The position numbers were made by a program, and so were the translations under genes. From positions 184,960 through 248,959 of the forward strand of contig NZ_KI912377.1 in the NCBI RefSeq assembly GCF_000518085.1: a stretch of DNA of 64,000 nucleotides. Reading direction: 5' to 3'. Under the pieces are notes generated by a model. That model saw only the letters and a program-made list of their open reading frames with translations, did no database searches and was not told the DNA's origin. Positions 49,399 to 59,154 of this stretch are shown here, in pieces. Each line of letters begins with the position of its first letter. Position 1 is the first letter of the stretch. This DNA is from Bartonella grahamii ATCC 700132. Lineage in GTDB: Bacteria > Pseudomonadota > Alphaproteobacteria > Rhizobiales > Rhizobiaceae.

Positions 49399-50661
49399 TT
49401 AAACATTTTTTGCAAGCCATTTACTAATGATATTCTCCAAAGCAATTTGAATATTATCTTGCTTGATCTCATCAATGAGCTCAGAGATAAATCCTTTAAT
49501 CAAAAGTGCACGAGCCGTTTTAAATGGGATACCACGCGCCATAAGATAAAAAAGATAACCATGATTAATATTAGCAACTGTTGCACCATGACCGCATGCA
49601 ACATCATCAGCAAAAATCTCCAGTTCAGGCTTTGCATTAAATTCTGCATCATCTGAAAGAATAAGGCTATTACAAGCCATGCGTGCATCTGTTTTTTGCG
49701 CTTTTTGAGACACACGTATTATTCCTTGGAAAACACCAACAGCCTTATCTGTGACCACATTGCGTATAATTTCGGTTGATGTTGATTTTTCTTCCACGTG
49801 ACGAACAGTCATTGTAAGATCACTATGTGTTTGTCCTGATAATAAATTTATAACGCGTAATTGAAAATCAGATTCTTCTCCCTGTAATTCAATATCGACT
49901 TCTTGGCGATTTAATTGGCTCCCTATATTAATGACATAAAGTGATAACTTCGCTCTTTGATCAAGAACAGCACAAAATCGACCAAATTGCGTAGAATTAA
50001 AATCACGATTGCGAATGAGAATCCACGTAACATCACTATCAGCAGCGACATTTAATGAAAATATTGAACTGACAAAGGTATCTTTATCACTGCCAACCTG
50101 ATGTTCAATAAACATAACTTGACTATTTTTATCAACTTTTATATCCGAAAAAATATGAGATTGTCCCCCCATTTGTATATTTTGTAATTCAATGGGTATA
50201 TTTAACTTTGTATTTTCAGGGATGTGAAAAAGCCAACCATCTGTAACAAAAGCTGTATTTAACTGTCCAATAAAATCCTCATCAGAAATGTTTTGATTTA
50301 TCTGTACAGAATTATCTTCTAATGCGTCTGAAAGGCGTTTTACTGTAATATTGTCTACCTTTGACTCTATCGATGTTTTTCCATTGTTTATGGAGAAAAC
50401 AGCACTTTCTGAAAGCAATGCATCAACCAATTGATTGTCTTGAACTTGTGAAAAGTTGCTAATAGACTTCAGTAAGGTACGCAGATTGGTATAATGCCAG
50501 CTTTCGATTTTACGGGAAGGAAGCCGTGTTGTTTGAAACTGCTCAATAGTTTTCTTGCGGATTTCCTGTACAGCTTTATCACCAGGTAAGTCGTTTACAC
50601 ACTGATTGAAATTACTGAGTATATTTTCTTCAACTGCTAACAAGTTTTGCTGTGTATTCAT
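49399..50661 (-). CDS. sufD: Fe-S cluster assembly protein SufD
   Basis: This is a scaffold partner of SufB and SufC, 420 residues from ATG 50661 with GAGG nine bases upstream. It has the beta-helix core with ARMACNSLILSDDAEFNAKPELEIFADDVACGHGATVA (the conserved SufB/SufD segment, seen from about residue 320) and the C-terminal RGIPFKTARALLIKGFISE. A TTG at 50676 overlapping the sufC stop is possible. Its length and motifs are normal. Confidence 0.94.
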   Translation of the reverse strand: MNTQQNLLAVEENILSNFNQCVNDLPGDKAVQEIRKKTIEQFQTTRLPSRKIESWHYTNLRTLLKSISNFSQVQDNQLVDALLSESAVFSINNGKTSIESKVDNITVKRLSDALEDNSVQINQNISDEDFIGQLNTAFVTDGWLFHIPENTKLNIPIELQNIQMGGQSHIFSDIKVDKNSQVMFIEHQVGSDKDTFVSSIFSLNVAADSDVTWILIRNRDFNSTQFGRFCAVLDQRAKLSLYVINIGSQLNRQEVDIELQGEESDFQLRVINLLSGQTHSDLTMTVRHVEEKSTSTEIIRNVVTDKAVGVFQGIIRVSQKAQKTDARMACNSLILSDDAEFNAKPELEIFADDVACGHGATVANINHGYLFYLMARGIPFKTARALLIKGFISELIDEIKQDNIQIALENIISKWLAKNV

Positions 50662-50672
50662 ATTCAATAACC

Positions 50673-51428
50673 TCAAACCGCTTCCCTGATAAGATCAGCA
50701 TACCCATTTTGCTCTAAATAAAGCGCTAAGGATTTATCTCCGCTTTTAATAATTTGTCCTTTATAAAGAACATGTACCGTGTCAGGAATAATATAATTAA
50801 GCAGCCGTTGATAATGGGTAATCACCAAAAATGAACGTTTTGAATCCCGAAGTTTATTAACACCATCTGCAACAATTTTTAATGCATCAATATCTAAACC
50901 AGAATCCGTTTCATCTAAAATGCAAAGTCTAGGTTCAAGAAGTGCCATTTGTAAAATTTCAGCGCGTTTTTTTTCTCCACCTGAAAAACCTACATTTAAT
51001 GGACGCTTTAGCATATCCATATCTATTTCAAGTTTGGCGGAAACTTCTTTAACACATTTTATAAATTCAGGAATTTTAAGCTCTTTGTCACCGCGCGCTT
51101 TGCGTTGAGAATTCATCGCAACTTTTAAAAATTCCATCGTTGCTACCCCTGGTATTTCCATTGGATATTGAAATGCAAGAAAAACACCATATGTAGCACG
51201 TTCTGCTGGATCCATTTCTAAAAGCGATTTTCCATTATAGAGAATATCTCCTTCTGTTATTTCATAATCATCACGACCAGCAAGCAAATAAGACAAAGTT
51301 GATTTTCCGGCTCCATTTTGTCCCATGATAGCGGCAACTTCTCCATCTTGAACTGTCAAGTTTAAACCACGAATAACTTCTGTATCGGTCCCAGCAATAC
51401 GGGCGTGTAAATTTTTTATCTCTAACAT
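50673..51428 (-). CDS. sufC: Fe-S cluster assembly ATPase SufC
   Basis: This is the ATPase of the SufBCD scaffold, a 251-residue cytoplasmic ABC protein. It has Walker A GQNGAGKS (about 36-43), signature GFSGGEKKRAEI and Walker B CILDETDSGLDIDALK. SufC is distinguished from transporters by AGRDDYEITEGDILYNG and the ITHYQRLLNYI segment. It sits between sufB and sufD. Confidence 0.97.
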   Translation of the reverse strand: MLEIKNLHARIAGTDTEVIRGLNLTVQDGEVAAIMGQNGAGKSTLSYLLAGRDDYEITEGDILYNGKSLLEMDPAERATYGVFLAFQYPMEIPGVATMEFLKVAMNSQRKARGDKELKIPEFIKCVKEVSAKLEIDMDMLKRPLNVGFSGGEKKRAEILQMALLEPRLCILDETDSGLDIDALKIVADGVNKLRDSKRSFLVITHYQRLLNYIIPDTVHVLYKGQIIKSGDKSLALYLEQNGYADLIREAV

Positions 51429-51587
51429 AATTTAATCCTGTTTTGGCTGTTTTTCAGATACCAATGCGTATTATTTTGCCTTAGCATCCATCTACTTTTG
51501 TAATTACCATAGAGGTCATTTTTAGCATTATTTGCTACTGTTACAGCCCTTTTACATCAAGTCTTCTATTTATCTAATTACAATAAA

Positions 51588-53099
51588 TTATCCAACACTA
51601 CCTTCAAGGCTGATACCAATAAGCTTTTGTGCTTCGACAGCAAATTCCATGGGAAGTTTTTGAATGACCTCTTTTACAAAACCATTTACAATTAATGCGA
51701 TAGCTTCTTCTTCGGGAATTCCTCTCTGCATAACATAAAAAAGTTGGTCATCAGAAATTTTTGATGTTGTGGCTTCATGTTCAAACTGAGCTGTTGCATT
51801 TTTTGCTTCAATATAAGGAACTGTATGCGCACCACAATCATTTCCGATTAACAAACTATCACATTGCGTAAAATTACGCGCATTTTGTGCTTTTCGATGT
51901 GCTGTAACTTGTCCTCGATAAGTGTTATTTGAAAAACCTGCAGAAATGCCCTTGGAAATAATACGACTGGATGTATTTTTTCCCAAATGAATCATTTTTG
52001 TACCGGAATCAATTTGTTGATGACCGTTTGCAACAGCAATAGAATAAAATTCTCCACGCGCATTATCACCACGGAGTAAGCAGGATGGATATTTCCAAGT
52101 AATCGCAGAACCAGTCTCAACTTGTGTCCATGAGATTTTAGAGCTATCACCTCGACAATCTCCACGCTTCGTCACAAAATTATAAATACCGCCCTTTCCA
52201 TCTTTATCGCCAGGATACCAGTTTTGTACTGTAGAATATTTAATCTCTGCATTTTTAAGGGCAATAAGTTCAACGACAGCCGCATGAAGTTGGTTTTCAT
52301 CACGTTGGGGTGCTGTACACCCTTCAAGATAAGAAACATAGGAATCTTCAGCGGCGATAATCAATGTTCGTTCAAATTGGCCAGTGTTGCGTTCATTAAT
52401 CCTAAAATAAGTTGAAAGCTCCATAGGACAACGAACCCCTTTGGGAATATAAACAAATGAACCATCTGTGAAGACAGCTGCATTTAAGGCCGCATAATAA
52501 TTATCACTTATAGGTACAACTGTTCCTAAATATTCCTTAATAAGCTCAGAATGTTCAATAATCGCCTCTGAAATAGAACAAAAAATCACACCAGCACGTG
52601 CCAGCTCTTTTTTGAATGTTGTTACAACAGAAACAGAATCAAAGACTGCATCAACAGCCACCTGCCCCGATACAGACATACTGTCATCGAAAGTAGAGGG
52701 ATCAGACTGTTTTCTTACTCCTGCCAAAATCTCTTGTTCTTTAAGGGGAATGCCAAGTTTTTCGTACGTTGCTAATAACTCAGGATCCACTTCATCCAAA
52801 GATTTTGGTCCTGTATGATTTTTTGGAGCAGCATAATAATAAAGCTCCTGAAAATCAATTTTAGGATATTCAAGACGCGCCCAATGAGGCTCTTGCATTG
52901 TCAGCCAACGTCGGTAAGCTTTTAAGCGCCATGTTAGCATCCATTCAGGCTCATGTTTTTTAGCAGAAATAAATTTGATAATATCTTCATTTAAGCCTTT
53001 TGGAGCTTTATCTGTTTCAATATTGGTTTCAAAACCATATTTATATTGGTCAACATCTATTTCACGTACTTGGCGTATTGTTTCTTGTACTGCCGGCAT
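51588..53099 (-). CDS. sufB: Fe-S cluster assembly protein SufB
   Basis: This is the main SUF scaffold, 503 residues. Landmarks are [18 protein letters not shown] near the start, [21 protein letters not shown] with the conserved cysteine, and the C-terminal [28 protein letters not shown] 53099 follows GGAG with seven-base spacing; a TTG one codon earlier is also open. A perfect 23-bp tandem repeat lies in its leader (53116-53161). First gene of the sufB-C-D-S-T order, 160 bases before sufC. Confidence 0.96.
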   Translation of the reverse strand: MPAVQETIRQVREIDVDQYKYGFETNIETDKAPKGLNEDIIKFISAKKHEPEWMLTWRLKAYRRWLTMQEPHWARLEYPKIDFQELYYYAAPKNHTGPKSLDEVDPELLATYEKLGIPLKEQEILAGVRKQSDPSTFDDSMSVSGQVAVDAVFDSVSVVTTFKKELARAGVIFCSISEAIIEHSELIKEYLGTVVPISDNYYAALNAAVFTDGSFVYIPKGVRCPMELSTYFRINERNTGQFERTLIIAAEDSYVSYLEGCTAPQRDENQLHAAVVELIALKNAEIKYSTVQNWYPGDKDGKGGIYNFVTKRGDCRGDSSKISWTQVETGSAITWKYPSCLLRGDNARGEFYSIAVANGHQQIDSGTKMIHLGKNTSSRIISKGISAGFSNNTYRGQVTAHRKAQNARNFTQCDSLLIGNDCGAHTVPYIEAKNATAQFEHEATTSKISDDQLFYVMQRGIPEEEAIALIVNGFVKEVIQKLPMEFAVEAQKLIGISLEGSVG

Positions 53100-53115
53100 C
53101 AATTTTCTCCATTTT

Positions 53116-53161
53116 TTGGCGTCAAAAACCGGTAACTATTGGCGTCAAAAACCGGTAACTA
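53116..53161 (-). repeat. Perfect 23-bp tandem duplication in the sufB leader
   Basis: Two identical 23-base copies lie end to end (53116-53138 and 53139-53161), each starting TTGGCGTC and ending ACCGGTAACTA on the plus strand. They lie just upstream of the sufB ribosome-binding site. The unit contains the palindrome ACCGGT. Confidence 0.95.
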
Positions 53162-53291
53162 AAAGTCTTGTTTTTTTACAAGATTAAAGTAGCAAGTTAT
53201 TTCCTAGGCTATAGGTAAAGTGCAAAAATTTCAATCAAACTTATCTTATTTTTAAAATAATTCTAATTTTATAACTTTCTGATGATAAATC

Positions 53292-54437
53292 TTACCCTTT
53301 TTTCTTGCTTATAATTTGAGAAAAAAACGATAGAAAATCATCAATATCCTCAGAAGTTGTGTCCCGCCCTAGCGAAATGCGAATGGCACCATTTGGAACA
53401 TGATACCCCATTGCCTCCAACACTTTGCTTTGTTTTACTTTTCCCGAAGAACAAGCCGAGCCGGATGATATAGAAAACCCTTCTAAATCAAAAGCAATTT
53501 GCATCGTTTCAGCTTTTATATTTTTCACGGTAAAGTAAGTTGTATTTGGCAAACGTTGAACTCTTTTGCCAAAAATTTCAACATTTTTACTTATTTTTTG
53601 TAGTCCATCTTCTAATTTATTGCGTAAATATATTAACTGTTTTATTTCTTCCTGTGTGAAACAATCAGCCATTGCTGCCCCAAAAGCAGCAATAAGGGGC
53701 AATGCTTCTGTTCCTCCACGGAGACCTTTTTCTTGTCCTCCCCCAATAATAAGAGGTTGTGGCATAAGAAGATTACCACATGAAACAAAAGCACCTATTC
53801 CTTTAGGACCACCAATTTTATGTGCAGACAGTATAAAAAAATCTCCTCCTAGCTGATTAATATCCACGAAATTTTTATCGACATATTGTGTCAAATCAAC
53901 AATAAGAGTACCTCCTAAATCCCGAACAATAGCGGCGATTTCTGTTAACGGTTGAATAACACCCGTTTCACTATTTGCAGCTTGAATAGCAACAAGAGGT
54001 AAACCTTTTGTTTTATCGTGAACCGTTAAGAGTGATGTTAATTTATCTTGTTGAATGAGCCCATCTTGATCAACAGCAATGACGCTTATCAATTCTTTAG
54101 AAAAACGCCCTCCCTCTGCAACAGAGGGATGTTCAGTCGCTCCAAGGTAAAGATGAGAAAATTGAACTTTTGCATTCCCCATATTGTAAAAGGGTGTTAA
54201 CAAAGTCATCGCTGCTTCACTCGCACCAGAGGTAAATACCACGTGATCTGGATCTGTTTTAAGATTTTCAGCGATTTGTCGACGTGCCTTTTGCAACAAG
54301 GTTTTAGCCGCACGCCCTTCCTTATGAACCGATGATGGATTACCAAATATCTCTAAAGATTCCACTAACGCCATCCGTGCCATTTTTTTGAGCGGTGTTG
54401 TTGCGTTATGATCAAAATATCGGCGTCTTATAACCAT
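53292..54437 (-). CDS. Cysteine desulfurase, IscS/NifS-like
   Basis: This is a group I cysteine desulfurase of 381 residues. It starts RRRYFDHNATTPLK, has the PLP lysine in ILSAHKIGGPKGIGAFV (about 200) and the mobile-loop cysteine in SSGSACSSGKVKQSKVL (about 325). It differs in class from SufS, so the window has two desulfurases. It lies upstream of sufB on the same strand and may serve both cluster assembly and tRNA thiolation. A TTG at 54449 is an alternative start. Confidence 0.92.
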   Translation of the reverse strand: MVIRRRYFDHNATTPLKKMARMALVESLEIFGNPSSVHKEGRAAKTLLQKARRQIAENLKTDPDHVVFTSGASEAAMTLLTPFYNMGNAKVQFSHLYLGATEHPSVAEGGRFSKELISVIAVDQDGLIQQDKLTSLLTVHDKTKGLPLVAIQAANSETGVIQPLTEIAAIVRDLGGTLIVDLTQYVDKNFVDINQLGGDFFILSAHKIGGPKGIGAFVSCGNLLMPQPLIIGGGQEKGLRGGTEALPLIAAFGAAMADCFTQEEIKQLIYLRNKLEDGLQKISKNVEIFGKRVQRLPNTTYFTVKNIKAETMQIAFDLEGFSISSGSACSSGKVKQSKVLEAMGYHVPNGAIRISLGRDTTSEDIDDFLSFFSQIISKKKG

Positions 54438-54599
54438 TTTACATCGCAATCATTAATCTTATGAATTGATTAAAAAAAATAGCGCAATTTTCTTGAAAAG
54501 TGCACTAAAAAAAGAATATCTAATAATTATTTAAGAGATTCTATGGTAAAAGTCGACCAAGGTCAATGAAAGCCTTTTATTGCATTTAAGGAGCATTTT

Positions 54600-55280
54600 A
54601 TGCCAGAAATTATTTTTAACGGTCCCGCGGGTCGGCTCGAAGGGCGTTATCAACCTTCACAACAAAAAAATGCACCCATTGCGATCATTTTGCATCCTCA
54701 TCCCCAATTTGGTGGAACTATGAATCATAAAATTGTCTATGACCTCTTTTATATGTTCCAACAACGTGGCTTTACAACTTTACGTTTTAACTTTCGTGGT
54801 ATTGGTCGTAGTCAGGGTGAATTTGATTATGGAATAGGAGAACTTTCAGATGCTGCTGCTGCTCTCGATTGGGTGCAAACACAACATCCAGACTCTAAAA
54901 ATTGTTGGGTCGCAGGATATTCATTTGGAGCATGGATTGGTATGCAGCTTTTAATGCGCCGACCGGAAATTGAGGGATTTATCTCTGTTGCCCCTCAGCC
55001 TAATGTTTATGACTTTTCATTTCTTGCACCTTGTCCCTCTTCTGGACTTATCATTCATGGCGGTATCGATAAAGTTTCCCCCCCAAAAGATGTTCAAATA
55101 CTTGTCGATAAATTGAAAACACAAAAAGGAATCATCATCACACAAGAAATATTGGAAGAGGCTAATCACTTTTTCAGTGGATGTCATGAAGAACTTATTG
55201 AACGATGTGCCCACTATTTGGATAACCATATCACCAATGAACTTCTCGCTCCTCCTCCTGAAATACTTTCACTAACTTAG
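54600..55280 (+). CDS. Alpha/beta hydrolase (COG2945-like)
   Basis: This is a 226-residue alpha/beta hydrolase with LHPHPQFGGTMNHK near the N-terminus, RFNFRGIGRSQGEFD, the nucleophile elbow GYSFGA (Ser near 104), HGGIDKVSPP and the catalytic EANHFFSG histidine. These features match the family often found next to suf genes in rhizobia. The substrate is unknown. It is divergent from the IscS-like gene. AAGGAGCATTTT precedes the ATG. Confidence 0.88.
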   Translation: MPEIIFNGPAGRLEGRYQPSQQKNAPIAIILHPHPQFGGTMNHKIVYDLFYMFQQRGFTTLRFNFRGIGRSQGEFDYGIGELSDAAAALDWVQTQHPDSKNCWVAGYSFGAWIGMQLLMRRPEIEGFISVAPQPNVYDFSFLAPCPSSGLIIHGGIDKVSPPKDVQILVDKLKTQKGIIITQEILEEANHFFSGCHEELIERCAHYLDNHITNELLAPPPEILSLT

Positions 55281-55595
55281 GAAAACACGATAGATTTATA
55301 AAAAATCAGAAAAAGTCGTCTTTGATCATAACAAAGTAATTTTTTTAGTCCGTACTTAAAACTTTTCTAAATTTTATTCTAGGATAGAAATGAGAATAAC
55401 AGAATGCCTTTTTTCTATCACTGAGAAGTCTGTTTTTTAGCGTAAAAAGGAAATAATACCTGTATTATTATCTTTATATTATCAATATGTCTCTTTCTCT
55501 TGTGATGTGTGCATCAGTTATGATAGATAACGCTCCATTATATAAACACCTATTATATGAAATGAATGCACTCTTAAAATTAGGAAATTGAATCT
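55281..55595. other. Spacer upstream of tyrS
   Basis: This is 315 bases without a frame or clear signal; it must carry the tyrS promoter. Confidence 0.4.
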
Positions 55596-56849
55596 GTGTT
55601 TGCCTTTAAATCTGATTTTTTACACATTATGAGCGAACGTGGTTTTATCCACCAAATTTCAGATGAAAAAGGCTTAGATGATCTTTTTTCAAAAGAAACT
55701 ATAAGCGCTTATACTGGATTTGATCCAACAGCATCGAGTTTACATGCTGGAAGTCTTCTTCAGATTATGATGCTTTATTGGTTACAAAAAACGGGTCATC
55801 GTCCCATTGCTTTAATGGGTGGAGGGACCGGATTGATCGGTGATCCTTCCTTCAAAGATGAAGCGCGACGTCTTCTGACACAAGATGATATTGCTGCAAA
55901 TATTGATGGTATTAAAAAGGTATTTGCTAACTATTTGACATTCGGTGACCAAGAAACTGATGCTTGTATTGTGAATAATGCTGAGTGGTTATGCAATTTA
56001 AACTACTTAGAATTTTTGCGTGATGTAGGAAAACATTTTTCTGTCAACCGTATGTTGTCATTTGATTCTGTCAGACTCAGACTTGAGCGTGAACACTCTT
56101 TGTCATTCTTAGAGTTTAATTATATGATTCTGCAAGCTTATGACTTTGTTGAACTTTATAAACGTTATGGGTTGCGTATGCAAATGGGGGGCTCTGATCA
56201 ATGGGGCAACATTATTAACGGAATCGAATTAGGGCATCGTTTAGGAACACCACAATTATATGCGTTAACATCACCATTGCTGACAACCTCTTCCGGTGCC
56301 AAAATGGGTAAATCATTGAATGGGGCTATATGGCTGAATGCGGATATGCTTTCACCTTATCAATTTTGGCAATATTGGCGCAATATAGAAGATGCTGATG
56401 TAACAAGATTTCTAAAACTCTATACCCCATTGCCAATGGATGAGATTCTTAAACTTTCTGTATTACAAGGGACAGAAATTAACGAAGCAAAAAAAATTCT
56501 TGCAACAGAAGTTACAGCAATGTTGCATGGACGTGCTCTTGCCAATGCAGCAGCAGAGACTGCTCGCAAAACGTTTGAAGAAAAAACTTTGGGAGAAAAT
56601 CTTCCAACTGTTGAAACTAATGCCTCAGAATTAAAAAAAGGTGTTGGATTGCTCACTCTTTTAGTACAAGCAGGACTCGCTAAATCTAATAGTGAGGCAC
56701 GCCGACACGTTCAAGGTGGAGGTGTACGTGTAAATGATCAAATTATTGAGGATGAAACACATCTTATTATTGAAGGGGATGTCAGTGCAGAAGGAATCAT
56801 TAAGCTTTCTTTCGGTAAGAAAAAACATGTTGTGATAAAACCAGTATAA
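55596..56849 (+). CDS. tyrS: Tyrosyl-tRNA synthetase
   Basis: This is a 417-residue class I synthetase for tRNA-Tyr. The HIGH-like motif is SLHAGSLLQ (about 48), the KMSKS-like motif KMGKS (about 238), and a C-terminal S4 domain reads [18 protein letters not shown] (about 362). The start is a GTG: the residues after it ([19 protein letters not shown]) match the conserved N-terminus of alphaproteobacterial TyrS, so the next ATG (55629) is too late. Confidence 0.96.
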   Translation: MFAFKSDFLHIMSERGFIHQISDEKGLDDLFSKETISAYTGFDPTASSLHAGSLLQIMMLYWLQKTGHRPIALMGGGTGLIGDPSFKDEARRLLTQDDIAANIDGIKKVFANYLTFGDQETDACIVNNAEWLCNLNYLEFLRDVGKHFSVNRMLSFDSVRLRLEREHSLSFLEFNYMILQAYDFVELYKRYGLRMQMGGSDQWGNIINGIELGHRLGTPQLYALTSPLLTTSSGAKMGKSLNGAIWLNADMLSPYQFWQYWRNIEDADVTRFLKLYTPLPMDEILKLSVLQGTEINEAKKILATEVTAMLHGRALANAAAETARKTFEEKTLGENLPTVETNASELKKGVGLLTLLVQAGLAKSNSEARRHVQGGGVRVNDQIIEDETHLIIEGDVSAEGIIKLSFGKKKHVVIKPV

Positions 56850-57026
56850 TCTTTTGTTGTTTTGTTTATGTTGTTCACACCGATCTTGTTCTTTCAATCC
56901 AATCGTTGTGATAGAGCGAGTTTTGTTAGGAAAATAAAGGTCTCTTAAAAACAATAATATTCTAGAGAGTTGAATAGTTCTTTTCTTCTGTGTACTCTGA
57001 TATCTTATACTTATTACACAAGAAAG

Positions 57027-57521
57027 ATGAAAACAATGACAAGATCAATGAAAGATGCTTTTGCTCCTGATTTTAATTTGCCTCGCGATGGAGGAGAGAC
57101 AGTATGTCTTTCTGACTTTAAAGGAAAACCTGTTGTTTTATATTTTTATCCAAAAGATGACACCAGCGGTTGCACAAGCGAAGCACTTGATTTCACAAAA
57201 TTAAAGATGAAATTTGATGAAATCGGTGTTGCTGTTATTGGAATCTCTCCAGATAATGTAAAAAAACATGATAAATTTAAAGTAAAATATGAACTTGATG
57301 TCATCTTGGTTTCTGATGAAGAAAAAACAACCCTCGAAGCTTATGGTGTTTGGGTTGAGAAAAGCATGTATGGACGCAAATATATGGGTGTTGAACGGAG
57401 CACTTTTTTAATTGATGCAAATGGAATAATAGCAGAAGAATGGCGCAAAGTAAGCGTATCTGGGCATGCTGAAAATGTTTTAGCTACTGCAACACTTTTA
57501 CATCATAACGGTAACTTATAA
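57027..57521 (+). CDS. bcp: Peroxiredoxin, Bcp/PrxQ type
   Basis: This is a thiol peroxidase of 164 residues from ATG 57027. It has APDFNLPRDGGE, VVLYFYPKDDTSGCTSEA with the peroxidatic cysteine, VIGISPDNVKKHDKF and ERSTFLIDANGII. The nearby resolving cysteine five residues on in E. coli Bcp is absent (SEALDFTKLK), so it should act as a one-Cys enzyme. The frame extends upstream to 56970, but those residues are not family-like. Confidence 0.92.
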   Translation: MKTMTRSMKDAFAPDFNLPRDGGETVCLSDFKGKPVVLYFYPKDDTSGCTSEALDFTKLKMKFDEIGVAVIGISPDNVKKHDKFKVKYELDVILVSDEEKTTLEAYGVWVEKSMYGRKYMGVERSTFLIDANGIIAEEWRKVSVSGHAENVLATATLLHHNGNL

Positions 57522-57857
57522 ATTGAGTGTTTGATTTACCTTAAAAAGCAAAAGTCATCCTCCGAATTGATTTTAGTTTTTCAACGAATTCAATTTTTAC
57601 AATATATTGATTTATAAGGATAATGAATTGTTTTATATTTATATTAGTCCTCCGAATATCGCAAATTTTTCTTATTTCAGCTTTCTATCACTTGCAATAT
57701 CATAAGCAGGATTGGCGTGTGAGAAAAAATTGAAGAAAGGAACAAGAAAATTCCTCTTTGAACCTTTAAAGTATTAAGAACTATCGTAATATCACAACAT
57801 CAATAAAACAAACAACTTAAGAAAAAAATCTACATGGCTTGAAGGAAGGATATATAA
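57522..57857. other. Spacer between convergent bcp and prfB
   Basis: These 336 bases contain no frame and no hairpin strong enough to call as a terminator. Confidence 0.4.
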
Positions 57858-58986
57858 TTAACGAATATCCTCAATTTCTTTGTCTTGTCCATAAATGCGC
57901 CGTGCGAGTGCTGCCTCTATAAATGCATCTAAATTACCATTCAGTACGGATTGTGGATCCGTATTTTCAATCCCTGTACGCAAATCTTTGACAAGCTGAT
58001 AGGGTTGAAGAACATAAGATCTAATTTGATGTCCCCATCCGATTTCTGTTTTAGAAGATTCGGCAGCATTGGTTTCTTCTTCTCTTTTTTTAAGCTCTTC
58101 TTCATAAAGCCGTGCACGCAACATCGACCAAGCCGTAGCGCGATTTTTATGTTGAGAACGCTCTGTTTGACATTGAACAACAATACCCGTTTTTATATGT
58201 GTGATGCGAACAGCGGAATCTGTCGTGTTAACATGTTGTCCTCCTGCTCCTGATGCACGATATGTATCAATACGCACATCTGCCTCTGAAACATCAACTT
58301 CAATATTGTCATCAATAACTGGATAAACCCAAATGCTTGCAAAAGAGGTATGGCGCTTTGCATTCGAATCAAATGGAGAAATCCGAACCAAGCGATGAAC
58401 GCCTGATTCTGTTTTTAACATTCCATAAGCATTATGCCCTTTTACAAGAATAGTCGCTGACTTTATTCCTGCTTCTTCTCCATCATGAATTTCTAAAATC
58501 TCAACCTTCATTTCATGCTGTTCAGCCCAGCGCATATACATACGTAAGAGCATAGAAGCCCAATCTTGGCTTTCTGTTCCCCCTGCTCCAGCATGAACTT
58601 CTAAATAGGTATCATTCGGATCCGCCTCTCCTGAAAGAAGTACATCAATTTGCCTTTTATCTATCTCATTTTTAAGATTACGTATTGAATTTTCTGCATC
58701 AGCGATAATTTCAACATCACTTTCTTCTTCGCCCATCGCGATAAGCTCAATGCATTCTTCAAGTGTTTTTGTAAATGATAAAAGACCATTGATTGAATCA
58801 TCAAGACGTTGACGCTCACGCATCATATCCTGTGCTTGTTGTGCATCATCCCATAATGACGGATCTTCCGCTTTTTGATTAAGATATTCGAGACGTTTTA
58901 GTGATTGATCCCAGTCAAAGATGCCCCCTTAGCAATTGAATTGCTTTCTGGATTTCATCAACTAATGTTTCTATTTCTGCTCGCAT
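57858..58986 (-). CDS. prfB: Peptide chain release factor 2, with programmed +1 frameshift
   Basis: RF2 recognises UGA and UAA stops. The gene starts at ATG 58986, reads 23 codons (ending ...QLLRGHL) to an in-frame TGA, and continues in the +1 frame to 57858, giving 375 residues in all. The second frame opens DWDQSLKRLEYLNQKAEDPS, as expected for RF2. The GGQ peptidyl-hydrolysis motif lies in RASGAGGQHVNTTDSA. The stop-recognition tripeptide SPF is in VRISPFDSNAKR. Read without the shift the gene would appear truncated from 58826. Confidence 0.95.
58914..58929 (-). promoter_or_regulatory. prfB frameshift site
   Basis: On the minus strand an internal Shine-Dalgarno-like AGGGGG (58924-58929) lies three bases before CTTTGAC (58914-58920), the slippery CTT followed by a TGA stop and C. 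It matches the RF2 autoregulatory site of E. coli (AGGGGG-TAT-CTTTGAC). Low RF2 favours the shift and thus synthesis of RF2. Confidence 0.95.
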
Positions 58987-59154
58987 AATTTAACACCGTA
59001 TTTTTTAACACTCTTTCTGGTTATGTCTCTAGAATTTTATACAAATTTGATAGCTGCTGTGAGGGAATAGCACGGACTTATCATTCTATTTACAGGACCG
59101 ACACTGTAAAAAAAATAAAAACTATAGACTCATGGCGAAAGGAGATTTTGTTGA

